Made by a program: the position numbers and the translations under genes. Of a stretch of DNA of 64,000 nucleotides, positions 34,561-47,400 are shown piece by piece. The first letter of the stretch is position 1. Each line of letters opens with the position of its first letter. Under the pieces are notes generated by a model. The model did no database searches. It saw only the letters and a list, made by a program, of their open reading frames with translations, and was not told where the DNA came from. Source of the DNA: Eremophila alpestris peregrina (lineage: Eukaryota; Chordata; Aves; Passeriformes; Alaudidae); contig WMCF01000067.1 of NCBI GenBank assembly GCA_009792885.1, forward strand, positions 2,113,206 through 2,177,205. The letters run 5' to 3'.

Positions 34561-35442
34561 AAAGAGGCGGATTTTATTGTGGCGGGGCGGTACATAAATA
34601 CACACAGAGCGCCCGCGGCGGCAGCCCCAGCGCCGTGTCCCCGGCTCGGGCTGGGAGCTGGAGAGGGAAGAGGCTGTTCTCAGCCCGGCGGTGCTCGGCG
34701 TAAGGCTGAGCAGGCACGGCGGGGGTGCGGTGCCAGCCCGGGCCGGGAAGGGCCTACGAGAGCCATCAGTGCATCTGAGCATCCCGGCATGGGGAGCTCG
34801 GCGGGATGGGCGCGGGGCAGTGTCCAGCACCGGCACCCAGCACCAGGGAGGGAGGGAGGGAGCGAGGGAGGGAGCCCCTTGTCTATATACAGATCGGTAC
34901 AAAATCCTAACGCGTACTAGGGATACAACATCAAGCCGGGATAGGGCTGCGGCAGGGCCCTGGCAGTCACCACGAGTGCCCCGACCGAATAACTCTGGCA
35001 GCAGCCGCACGGCGCAGTCCTCCTCCAATGCAGGGTCCTTCAAAGCCCCGGGCTGGGGGATCGCTCCTCCTTGGCCAGCGTCTGCAGCAGCAAAGGGCTG
35101 CCGTGGTGAGTCGTGTAAACATAGGAAATGCCACTGGATCAGTTCTACAGGATGGGCTTCAGATTAATTATGGGAGCATGATCCCATTCCAGGTTGGCCC
35201 GATGACTTTTGGAATGCTAATGCTAGGAGAGTGACCACCCTTTGCCTGTAAAAAACATTGATAGCAACTGAAGCTGGGGCTGCTGGAACTGGAGAGGAGC
35301 AAACTTTGTCACTTGTGACAAACACCTGTTGTGTCAGATGCTGAGCCTGGAAGGAAGCCAGGAATGGCAGAGAGAACCCTCTGTGTGGCTGCTGGAAGTA
35401 AAGGGAGATGATAGGGGACCGTGGAGGACATGGGCTTCCCCC
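34550..35442 (-). terminator. MMP11 3' UTR and poly(A) signal
   Basis: After the stop at 35445-35443 the only AATAAA I see on the minus strand is at 34579-34574, giving a UTR of about 880 nt. It includes an (AGGG)n run at about 34845-34873 (CCCT on the transcript). Confidence 0.65.
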
Positions 35443-38400
35443 TCATCTGAAGGAGTTGGAGGAGGGTGTGCAGCCGAAGAAGTCCTGGCTGATCTGGCGT
35501 GGGTAACCCTCCAGCACTTTCACCTGGACTGGGTCAAACTTCCAATAATCTTGGCCTCTCAGGAAATAGGCAAAACCTGTGGGTGAGAGAGGAAGGTTTA
35601 TAAGTGAGAGCATTCATATGTCTCAGAGCTCTTTTCCAGCATTTTGTTCAGCTGTCACTCTACAACACACGCAGTACTGAAAGGGAGCTGGAAGAGGCAG
35701 GAGATTTTACTTGAACCCAGGCTTGTGGCATTCACTTTTCTTTCACACTCTTTTAGTTTTGATAAAAAACCTAGATTTACTTTTTGGACAGTAAACAGGA
35801 TGGATTTTCTTTTATTTTCCTGGTGGGTTTTAATATGCTGTATGCTTGTAGTGACCCAGCCCTGTGGGGGCAGAGGATGTCTAGGACAGGGACAGGCAAC
35901 TTGAGAAGACCTGCTCAGAGCATGTTACTGTGGGCAAGCTGCCCTGGAATTCAGGTTCTGGAAGCAGGGGGGAGTTGTTTGACTTCATCCTTAGAGAGGA
36001 AAGAGGCACTCACCACACCTGCCATCCCAAGCATACCTGGCTGTCCCCAGTGTTTCTGTGGCACTGCTGTACTGTTTTCAGCATGGGGCACATTGGGGAG
36101 GACTGGCCAATACCAAAAGCAGCCTGTTCTTTGTTCAGCTCCCTGGGCTGAAGTGTGGCCAGTGTCTCTGTTGTCTTATCACTTCCTTTGGCAGGAGCAG
36201 TAAGAGGTGGGCAGGACTGTGACCATTCCTTGGGCAGATATTTCACTTCTCTCTATCATACACTTACATATCAGCTGCTGCAATTAATGAGAATGAAACT
36301 TCTCAATTCCGTACCCACTGAAGGGAACTGCCTCTCTGCCCTGTATGGGATGTGCTAGGGTTGGGAAATGCCCACTACTACCCCATGTGTGAATCTGGCA
36401 GCCAGAGCAGGCCGTGCTGCTGCTGCACTGACCCAGCTCATCCTGGAAAGCGGCGTCGATCTCCGGCGGGACGCCGCGCCAGTCGGCCATGGCCCGCGGG
36501 TAGATGTTGTCCACCTGGCGCCTGTGGGCATTGAAGCGCCAGTAGTTGCCTCCACTGAAGATGTAGATCTTGTTCTTCTCAGCCCCCCACACCAGAGCTG
36601 CCTGCACAGGGGATGCAGGGAGGCCCAGCTCCACGACTGGGGTGGGACCCGATACCCGTCTCTCCCCATCGTAAATCCAGTACTGAGAATCTATTGAGGA
36701 GACAGAAAAGGGAGGCAAAGGGGTCAGAAGCTCTGATAATTTGGCAGTGAAGTGTGCAACTGGAGCTGGTGCCTTGGCAGAGCTCCCACGGGTGTGCCTG
36801 AGAAGCAAAAACACCACCAAGTGTAATGGATGCTGCCACTGTTGTGTGTCCAAAATGCTGTCAATGCATTGACATCCCACCTCAGTCCAGCCTGGTGGGT
36901 GTTGGTGGGGACAGGAAGGTCCATTTCAGCAGCATTTTTCTCTCTTTGTGGAAGTTATAAAGGACTTGGCTGGAGGGACCAGCCTCTGCCCTGCAACCTC
37001 AGCACTTGGAAATCTTGTGGGCATGCACAGGCACAAAGGGGGCTTGTGGCTGGAAAGAAGCAAGCTGCAGAAACCAGGAAGAATTTGCCAAGTTGATATA
37101 GAGACTAGAAGCCTAGTTCCAGATGAGATGAAAATGGGAATGTCTGTAATTAGCCCACGGCATGTAATACTTTCCCCTTATCTCATTTTAACTCACCACA
37201 GGAGCCTGCCAGGTTTAGCACTGTGAGTCCCTGCATGCAGGTCAGGTGCTCAGAAATGTGTTTGTGCAGAGCTCTGCCTGCAGAGTCACTGGTGTGATTT
37301 TGGTACTCAGTCTCATGGAGTGCAGACAGGGTGTGCACACCCACAATGAGTTCCCATGTCATTCTGCATCCCTCCTACTAAACCTACACTTGGGAAGGGC
37401 ATTAAAGAAAACAGTGGAGCTGAAATGGGGTTTGTTGCTGGCCTTGAACCCCACAGATGGCCAGGAGGTGGTTTTGTTTTTAATCTTTCTGGTTGCAGCA
37501 CCTGGCTCTGCACCCAGGCTCCCTGTAGGATCATAAAGCCATGGGGTGCTAGGGAAGTTCCACATCCAGGTCTCTGAGGAGCAGAGAAAATGCTGTCCCC
37601 ACCCTGAGCAGGGCCCTGGGGACACAGGCACAACCAGGGGAAGCTGCTGGGATCCACTTCTGGCACAGTGCTTCTCATGACAGCTGGGGAGATAGAGCAA
37701 ATATTTCCTTCTTTCTCCTCTGCCAGGGCAGAGGCTCATTACAAATGTTTGTGTTCCAGGGAAGGAGAATGGGATATGACTGTGTTTAAACAGAAATGAC
37801 CCCTTCTTCTCTCTTCTGTCCTCAATACCTGATAAAAAGTTTAAATAGATAAGGAAACGAATAACAAGGATCACTGGATTGCTGAGGATTTATTCTCCCA
37901 GGAACCTGCTGGCTCCTGACTACCCCTAACCAACTGAGATGCATTTCTGAGCCATCTGATCCCGGCCCAGCTCTTACCTTGGAAAAACCAGATGTTGCCC
38001 AGGGGGTCCTCGAAGGTGGCATCGACAGCAGGGGGGATGCCCTGCCAGTGTCGCGAGGCCAGCGCCGGGTACCCGTCCTGCAGCCGCCCCGCGCGGAGCC
38101 GCCACACGAAGCGCGAGCGGAAGAAGAACAGCTCCCCTCGGATGGTGGCTGCAGCATCGAAGGCCGTGTGGCAGGCATCGGGCTGCACGGCCTGCCAAGG
38201 CACAGAGGGTCAGGGCTGGCCCCCCAGAGCCCAGGGGAAGGCTCTGTGCAGGCAGCNNNNNNNNNNNNNNNNNNNNNNNNNNNNNNNNNNNNNNNNNNNN
38301 NNNNNNNNNNNNNNNNNNNNNNNNNNNNNNNNNNNNNNNNNNNNNNNNNNNNNNNNNNNNNNNNNNNNNNNNNNNNNNNNNNNNNNNNNNNNNNNNNNNN

Positions 38401-41400
38401 NNNNNNNNNNNNNNNNNNNNNNNNNNNNNNNNNNNNNNNNNNNNNNNNNNNNNNNNNNNNNNNNNNNNNNNNNNNNNNNNNNNNNNNNNNNNNNNNNNNN
38501 NNNNNNNNNNNNNNNNNNNNNNNNNNNNNNNNNNNNNNNNNNNNNNNNNNNNNNNNNNNNNNNNNNNNNNNNNNNNNNNNNNNNNNNNNNNNNNNNNNNN
38601 NNNNNNNNNNNNNNNNNNNNNNNNNNNNNNNNNNNNNNNNNNNNNNNNNNNNNNNNNNNNNNNNNNNNNNNNNNNNNNNNNNNNNNNNNNNNNNNNCTGG
38701 GTTGGGTTGTGCTGCCCAGTCTGGGTTGGGTGTGTGCTGCCCAGAGATCCCCCCCTGCACATCCCAGTGTGAGCAATCTGCTCTGCAGTGTTGGTGGAAG
38801 AGGCAGACACCAACCCAGGCTGCTGCCAGGCTCCTGCTGAGGGCAGCCAGGCTGTCAGGGAAGGGCACAGAGCAGCCATTCACTCACCTCCACGTTGGTG
38901 ATCTCATTTGTTTCCACGTCTGGCTGGGGCAGCTCTGCTGGCTGGGTCGGGGTTGGGGCAGGATCTGGGGAGGGTTTCCCATACAGGTACTGGATGCCTT
39001 GCTTGTCATCCTCACTCAGGCTGAGGGGGTAGCGGAAGATGTAGAAAGGAGACATCAGGGACTTGGAGACAGCCGTGTGCTGCAGGCCCAGGACGTGGCC
39101 AAACTCATGAGCAGCCACTTGCAGAAGGTCAGTGCCTACACAGGGAGAAGGTGGAAGATACTTTGGTCTCCTCACGTGCTTTGGCCTCCTGGGCCTGTTC
39201 CTGCCAGTTACCAGACACTGACATGTGTTGTAGGAGTCCAAAAAGAGGAAAGAGAAATCTACCTCCAACTATGCTGTTCCCAGATATCTCCTGTGCAGCT
39301 CCAAAATATGTTTATGGGTTTTTTTAAGGAGTAGGAGGGCATAATAAAGGGGTTCACTGGTTCAGAAGCACCAAGAGTCAATTCATACACTTGGGTATTA
39401 ACCTGGACATGTTGGTAATTTGCAATTTTGCTGTCAGAGGCTCTTGCCACCTCATCAGCTACCAAGAAGAAAAGGATTTTCCATGCACTTCTGGAAAGGA
39501 GACATTTGCACAGAGAAGGAAGTCTAGGCTGGAGGTGTAGATGGGGTGGTAAGGTTGGTGTTTGCCCACCCAGCCTTGAAGCAGTTGTTGGCCAGAGCTG
39601 AAGTTTTGCAAGTGCCAGTTAGATCACACCCACAGTGGAAGATCCTGGTATTGGTGAGAGAACTCTGGGGTTAACACTTGCCAAAGGCCTCTGTCACACA
39701 GACAGCAGAGGGAGCTCATTTATTGCTTGTCTGGGGACTGTGTCGGGAAGGTGTCATTTAGAAATAAATCCATAAAAGATTATCTAATGTCAAGGCCTGA
39801 GACTTCTTCACCAGACTTAAACAGATTTATGGGAGACCTTGCTTTAGGAATACATGACCTTGGAGCAGCTACAAAATGAGAGAGGGGAAAGGGGATTCCA
39901 GTACACAAACTTGTATTGTTTGGCAGGTTTTGTTTAGCTTCCAGTGGGTCCCTTTTAAAGCTGGTAAGCTTCACTGTGAGTGGAGGCTGTTTGTTGACAA
40001 GTCCCAGCATACTCATTCACTTGCCTTCAGCCAGAAATGCTGCAAGCTGCAGCCCAAGTGATGAGAGCAGCAGGGATGTGAGTCAGCCAGCCTTGGTGCT
40101 CCAAGCAGGATTTCCCTGCTGGCTCCAGGGGAGCAGGCCAGGCTCCAGGGGAGCAGGTCACTTCTCAGCACCAGGAGCAGGAGAATACAGAGGGGAGGAA
40201 TGCCTGGGAAGGGTGGAGGGCAAGGTGAGCCCTGGCCTTCCTCCTGGCCCGCTTTACTTGGAAGAGATGAATTTGCACAGCACTGACCTGATTAAATCAA
40301 CACATCTAGGTCAGCTGAGAGAGTGGGATTTCTCTGCCAGTGATTTATTACAAACTTTCAGACACTTCTGTTTAGCTTGGCAGGCTCCTCACTTGCTGCT
40401 TTCCAGTGCTGGCAGCTCAGCTGTGCTGTCAGGTTCTCCAGGGGAGGTGCACACAGCGTGGCTGGAGGAGCTGTGCTGGGCAGCACCCTGGTGTCCCTCA
40501 GGGATGGGCTCCATGTGGGGCCCTGCTTCCTTCACTGGGCTCTGCAGGGACCCCAGGGCACACTTGTGCTCTCCCATCAGTAAAACGAGGCTAAGGATTT
40601 CCCTGTCTCACTGAGAGCTGAGTCAAGGATTTATCCATGTTTATATTGCAAAGCTCTTTTCAGCATATTAAATGGCAATTAGCTCCAAAGAGCTTTTACA
40701 ACAGTTATTTATGGGTGGTATGGGGGGAAGGGGGGAATGCCATGGAATAGAGCTGGATTCTGATGGGAACTCGTGTCCATTTTCAGTTCCTGGTTTGCCC
40801 CAACACTGTTTTATGGGAGAATGCAGGAAATTCTTCAACAACACAGGCAACCCCAACAGAGGGTGAAAACTGACCTAGCCCACCCCTCCCCCAGGAGCAG
40901 AAACACTTCTGCCAACAGATCCTGTGCTATGTGATTCTTGTTTTGGGTCAGCATGAGCAGGGTTGGAGACAAGCAGTGCTGTGTGCCCCATGCAGTCAAA
41001 CTGGCCTGCAGCTGACTCTGACATGGGCTTTGGGGAGCCCACTGACATGGCCAACATTTTTGGGAATCCCTAGAGAGGCCTGGGGTTAACTTGGGCTTTT
41101 TGATTATTTCTTTATCCATGTAGATAAACTAGGAAGGAGGAGGAGGAGCTGGGTTAATTTTGGTGAGCCTTCCAGAAACTGATGCTCTGGGCACTGCTCC
41201 AGATGGTCCCAGGCAGTGCTGCAGTATCTCATGAGATACTGTGACACCAGGCCCTGAGTGCCCAAGCAAAGAGCTACCAGCTTGCATCTATTATTAGCAA
41301 AAATGTAAAAAAGAGTCTTGACTGGATGTGGTGTTGTTTAATGGTCAGAGTATTCCCAGGCCACTGGGACAGAGCTGGAGCCTGGCTGGTTTCCCTTTAT

Positions 41401-44400
41401 GGACTTGTTTGAGGGCAGATGGTGAACAAAGCATGAAGGGATTGGGACTGGGACTGTTCTTTGGAAGGCACCAGTGTCACACTGAGCTTGAGCCTCAGCT
41501 TTCCTCCATCCTTTCCTTGTTTCATTTCTAATGACTCCTGCCGCTGCCAGGTGCAATTCCCAAGTGGCAGGGCACATGGCTGGGCAGAGGAGCCATCTCT
41601 TGCTCCCCCCACACAGGAGGAGTCCCTGGGGAAGCCGGGGTCCTGCTGCTGGACACTGGCTCTGCTGTGGCTGAAAGGCAAAAACACCTGAATTCTAACA
41701 GCAGGTGTCTGAGTGGTGGGTGATGGCAATGCCCACCACAAAAAGAGCTGTAGCCTCTCAGTTTTACAGGGTCCCTGTTCTCACCACAGGGAATCATTTC
41801 CAAGACAAGCATCCTGGAGCACCCACAGCTCCCCCTGGAACAGTACCATACCCAGGTTGTTGCCAATGGTCCAGGTCTCGTCGTAGTCAAAGTGAACGTC
41901 TCCTTCCCGGTGTGTTTTGGGGAAGAAGGCGTGTGCCAGGATCCCTCCAGGCCCATCAAAGGGCAGGTTGTCCCCATGCCAGTACCTGCAGGGAAGACAC
42001 TTTGCACCTCAGACAAAGGTGGGAGCCACTGAGAGGGGCCAGCAGCTCTCATTTCCCTCCTGAGCTCATTCCCCTGCTCTAGATCAACTGCTCAGAGCTA
42101 TTCCAATTGCCACAAACCAAACTCTGCATCAGAGCCCTGAGGAAGCAGCTTGATCACACCAAGCACTGAGGAAGCAGATCTCAGTCACACCAAGCCCTGG
42201 GGAATTTGTATGTTTTCTCAGGGATGTTTCTCCCCCTCCCCTCCTCAGCTTCCAGCCCAGAGCTGACAGTGGAGCCTAAAGAATTAAGGAGGTGACTGCC
42301 TAAGCCAAGATTGAGTTGATATCACTGAGTGGTGGGGGGCTGCAGAGGGGCAGCTGATGAGTAATGAAGGAAACCCGTGAGAGATGTGGCCACTTGAGAG
42401 AGCTGAGGGAGACAAACACACAGCATGCAAACCACATCACTGCTTGGACAGTCTCCACTGCCCTCATTAGCTCTGTGCAAACACGCAGCTCGGGGAAGTC
42501 TTTGCCCCAGTGAGGATTTTGCCAAAAGGGAATTTCAGGCCAGGAGCCAAGATTCATTTAACCAAGAAACTATATTTGTCTTTGGGCAGACAGTTACATT
42601 GCTCAGTCAAGGGACAGGATGGAGGACCTGAAGATGGAAAGTCAAAACAAACACTTAAGAAAGCAGCCTGTGGGCAGAGAAACGTAAATGTCCCAGGGAA
42701 ATGAGTGAATGATTGGTAACGGTGCCGTGCACAGCCAGCGTGGAACAGCTGCACTCACACCAAGCAGCTGACAGAACTGAAACCATCCCAGTGCCTGAAA
42801 GCAGAAATCTGAGCCTCTATTTCAGTGCCTAAGCTGAGTGCTGGCAGGTCTCTGCCCTGGCTGCAGGGAGCAGGGTGTGTGCTCACCTGGTGAAATCGAT
42901 GACGATGTCAGCCCGGCCCTCCTGCACCTCGGTGAAGGTCAGCGGGGTCACATCGCTCCACACTTTCAAAGCTTCCTCAATGGTCCTTCTCACTTCAGCT
43001 TTTACAAGTTGCCATGGGAACCTGATAATTCTGGAAGGCAACAGGCACTGGATGAGGGGAGCATCAGCTGCTCTCCCACGGACAGGGCTGTCATGAAGTC
43101 ACCAGCTCAACATCCAGCATCACTAGGGCCACCATTCCCAGCACCACATCTCCCATCCACACATGCACTGCTCCAGCACACTCTAATAAGTCACATGTGC
43201 AGCAGATAAATCCCATAAGTGTTGAAACCCTCTGGTTTGCCAGAGGTGAGTTCTCTGGAGAGTTTTGCAGATTCTGTGTTGTTCTGAAGTGCCACAGAAC
43301 TCCCCAGGTCTATCCCCTGTAAGGCCACCACCACAAAGTTTCCTGAGAGTGGTGTGATGTGATTTCTTCTCCTCAATCTCTGCATTTTTTGCCTCTGGAA
43401 ACTTGGGTTCACTCAGCAGTTGCTCCCAGTTCCTCCAATAACAGGAGCAGTCTGAAAGGTCTGCCACAGATGGAGGTTACTTTTCTTTCCACTAACAGTG
43501 TTGCTGTATGTCAATCTCTGCTGTGTTTCTTTCTTTAACATTATTGACCAGAAAGAAAAAAAAAAAGAAGAACCCTTTCTGTTATCTACAGCCTCCTGAT
43601 GGTGTGAGGAACTGTCTCCTGTGTTGGATTAAGCAAAAGATGATTTACATGCTGTCAAAGTCCATGTGAGTGTGCTCACTTCTCCACTCATACCCCTGAG
43701 GCAGCTGGGGAGGCAGCACAACCCTCCCACCAGTCTGTGAGTAAATTCACAGCTGAGAACGTGTGGGGTGATTTGGGCAAACCTTCACACTGAAGTCGTG
43801 TTTATGGGACCATCAACAACAGCTGTATAAAAAGATCTTTGTAAAATAAGCTGTGGGGTGAGCCCCTTGCGGGGTGGCAGGAGGGTGCTGCTGGTGGGGG
43901 CTCGGCTCAGCACCGAGGGCAGTGACCCTGTGTGCCCAGGGCTGCTGGTGCAGAGGCAATGGCTGGGCACAAGGAGCTGGGCAGGGCTGGCAGAGCTCAG
44001 AGTGTGCTCAGGAGGGGATGAGGAGGTGCTGGGCAAAGCCTGCAGGGGCTCAGTGTGTGGCTCCCCTGCAGCTCTCAGGGTCACAGCTCCAGGGAACATG
44101 ACCTGAGTGTTTGGGGAGGGGGAAGCGAACCAGCCTGAGCACCACTCCAGGCCTCCCTTGTGGGAAATGGATTTGCAGAGAATTCTCAAAGCCTGACAGA
44201 GAGCTCACAAAGTCTGCATCTGTATGCAAACACTGAGACAGAAAATGCTGGCTTAGAAATGCCATGGGATAGGACAGACATTGCTGAGAGAGAAATGGAA
44301 CTGGAAACAAGTTTTAAAGGATGCAAATAAGACTGGATACTTTGGAGAAACAGAACTATGGAAGATGGAGTCTCACACTTCACCATGAAACTGAAAATGG

Positions 44401-47400
44401 AATTAAAGCTTTCAAAACGCCTCTGTGGGTCAGCATGAGGGACTATCCCGACGCTCCCTTACTTGTAGGTGAGGTTGTTCCTGTCCCAGCGGCCGCCGGA
44501 GAGCACGAAGCGTTTCTGGCGGTAGCGGCCGCTGCGGCCGTCGGGCAGCGGGGGCAGGTCGGGCACACCACAGCGAGGGGGGTTCCACCCTGCCGAGCCC
44601 CCGGCAGAGCCCTTGGCCGGCACTCCTGTGCCCACAGCGTTCACCAGGGCAGACAGCCAGGGAGCCTGCTCCCTCCAGGTGGGATGCTTCCGAGACACGT
44701 CCTGAAAGGCAAAAGCAGAGCTGTGTCCGTGAAGATGCTCCCTGTGCAGAGGTGGGCAGCTGCCCACAGCAGCTCTGCAGCAGGGAGTTCCACCTCTGCC
44801 CAGAGCACAGCCTGCTCCCCACAAACATGCCGTGCTCCTGGGCTCTGCTGCTCGGGGGCTGGCTCACACCTGCAGGCCCTGTGTCGTGCCATGGCACCCA
44901 CCAAGCACTCGGCTATTTTTGGCCCATTCCCTTGGCAGCTGGCCGGCAGGAAATGCTTCTGCAGGCTGTGGATGAGAACCAGACCCTCCAAGTATAAAAC
45001 AAATCACTAGGGAATAAATTCTCCCCCTTTGCCCTACATCCTTTATTCCCTGCTGGCCCCGGGTGGAGGTGACACTAATGGGAGGAAGGCTCCAGCAGGC
45101 AGCTGTGCTCCCTGCTGTCACTTCCGTGGTGTCCTCTTGCTGTCCTGGCACCGTGGGCAGGTCTCAGCAGGGCCCGAGGGCACAGCAGAGCAGGACACAG
45201 GGCTCTGGGGGTGACAGCCCAGCCCAGGGGGCAGAGAGCAGCAGGGACTGTCCCTGCAGCCCCCATCCCTGCCTGAGGGACTGCACTGTGTCCCCTTACC
45301 TCACTGTACCTGGGATCCTGCTTGGGATAAGATCTCCTGGGCTCTCCCACACTTAGTTGGAAAAGCAAGGGTTTTTTTGACAACATTAATTAATGCTAAT
45401 TAGCTGACTTCCACTTCCTGACAGCAGGACTGTATTGCCACCATGAAACACAACCCAGGTGTCATCTCCACCCTGCTGTGAGGTCTGTGGGGTGAGAGGT
45501 GCTTGGTCCATGTCACTGTGCTGCAGAGGGCCAAACACAGGGGGGTTTTTGCCTGATTTCATGCAGCAAATGTAAAGCAGCAGGAGGAGCTGAGGTGCAG
45601 CAGGAGGAGCTGAGGTGCAGCAGTGCTGCATCTCTGCCTGGACACAGCCTCTGTCCCACAGGGCTCCACAGGAAGCACCTGGCCTTGAGGCAGGCTCTTT
45701 CTTCCCCTGCAGAGAGCTGCCTTCTTCCAGGCCAGCTTAGCTGGCTGCCCTGGCAGGGACACAAGGTGAGGATGGCACAGTGCCAGAGCTGCCATGATGC
45801 CGTGTAAGCTGCATGCTGCCACCACTCTGCTCCCCACAATGAGCCCATTCATGCAGGCTGGAATGAAGTGTGAAGGCCCTGGCAGGAATTCCAGCACTGA
45901 GCGAGGCACAGATAGACAGGGGAGCCAGGGAGGTCACACAAGGTGCAGTTTGGGTGTCCACACCTCCATCACTTTAGGCTTTTGTGTGTCTGCCACTGCT
46001 CTAGCCTGCTGGCTTGTCCTCCCCAGGCAGACAGACAGACTGACACCCTTGATGGCTTGGCACCTGCCAGCCCTTGCCTGAGAACCATTGATACAATCCT
46101 GGTGTCCCAGTGCACTTTCACACACCCCAGGAACTGCACCAGCAACACAGGCAAAGAGAGAAAGCCTTTTCACATCCTGAACAGCAGAACCTGGCCAAGC
46201 CCCCAGCCATGCCCTGAGCATCCATTCAGAGCTTCAGGGGGAGGAGGAGCAGGGGCTGGCCTGGCCCAGAGGAGCACAGGGCTGCTCCTGCTGAGCACTG
46301 GAGCCCTGCCAGGCTGGAGGTACCTGCTTCTCTCTGGGAGCCACCTGGCACCGAGTGTGGGCTGGCAGCTCCTGCCTGCAGTGGGCAGCTGGCAGGAGGA
46401 GCTGACAAAGTTCATGTGCTGGCCAACATCTTGTCTCAGCCCCGATGACACCGAAGCACATAAAGGCAGCTGTGTCCCCAAGGCACAGCCTGGAGGCTGG
46501 GCTCAGCCCCCTGCTCCTGGGGGCACTCAGGAGCAGCCACTGCCAGCTCCTGACAGCTGAGGACTTGGGGTGATGAATGCATCTGGTTTTCCAAAGGAAG
46601 TGCAGGAAGCAGGATCACTGGGAAACCCTCAAGAATTGCCCAGGTGGGTGTGTGGGCTGAGGCTGACTCAGATGCCTCACCCCTGGTTTTCTGTCCTGGT
46701 GAGGCTCTGCACATTCCCGTCCTGGGAAGGCCACCTGCCTCACAGGCTGGGGCCACTGGCATAAACTGGAGATTATCACCCTTCTTTGACCAGGAGCAAA
46801 GAGAGGAGAGGCTGCCTGGTTTTGTCCCAATGAATCCCAAGGAATTCAGAGGCAGACCAGAGGCAGCTTTTCTCTCCCCTCTTTGGTTAGCTCAAGGCCA
46901 CTGTTACAAATCCCAGCTTTCTAAACCCCACTTTGCAATACCAGGACCCTCCCTGCTCCTCCTGCCCTTTGCAGACTCAGTCCTGGTGAGGCTCTGGGTG
47001 TGGCAGGAGGGAAGATCTGCCCTGCTGCCCTGCCTGTGCTTGGACACAGTGACTCTGCCTCACTGCACCAGCATTGGGACCATGGCAGGAAAGGGCTGGA
47101 AAATGCCACTGCAGGCACAGCCAGCAAGGGGAAATGTGACAGGCACACAGCACTTGCCAAACAATGCTCAGGGGACACCCAGGCTGGTCTCCTTGGCTGG
47201 ACACACCTTGCTGCAGGCACTTCCCAGGGATTGGATATCCTGTCCACTTGCTTAAGGCTACATCCTTCCCAGCCAGTGCTGAGCCCAGCCCCTGGTGGGG
47301 AGATCCTGCTTTGTTCCCTGAGCTGTGCCACCACACCCCGAATGCATTGCTGAGGGCTCCCTGCTGCTGCTGGGGCTGCTGCAGACCTGGGAGGGAGGGG

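Noticed and set aside
37822..39334. ORFs of 188-451 residues across the N run
   Set aside because: The frame is only open because N codons are not read as stops.
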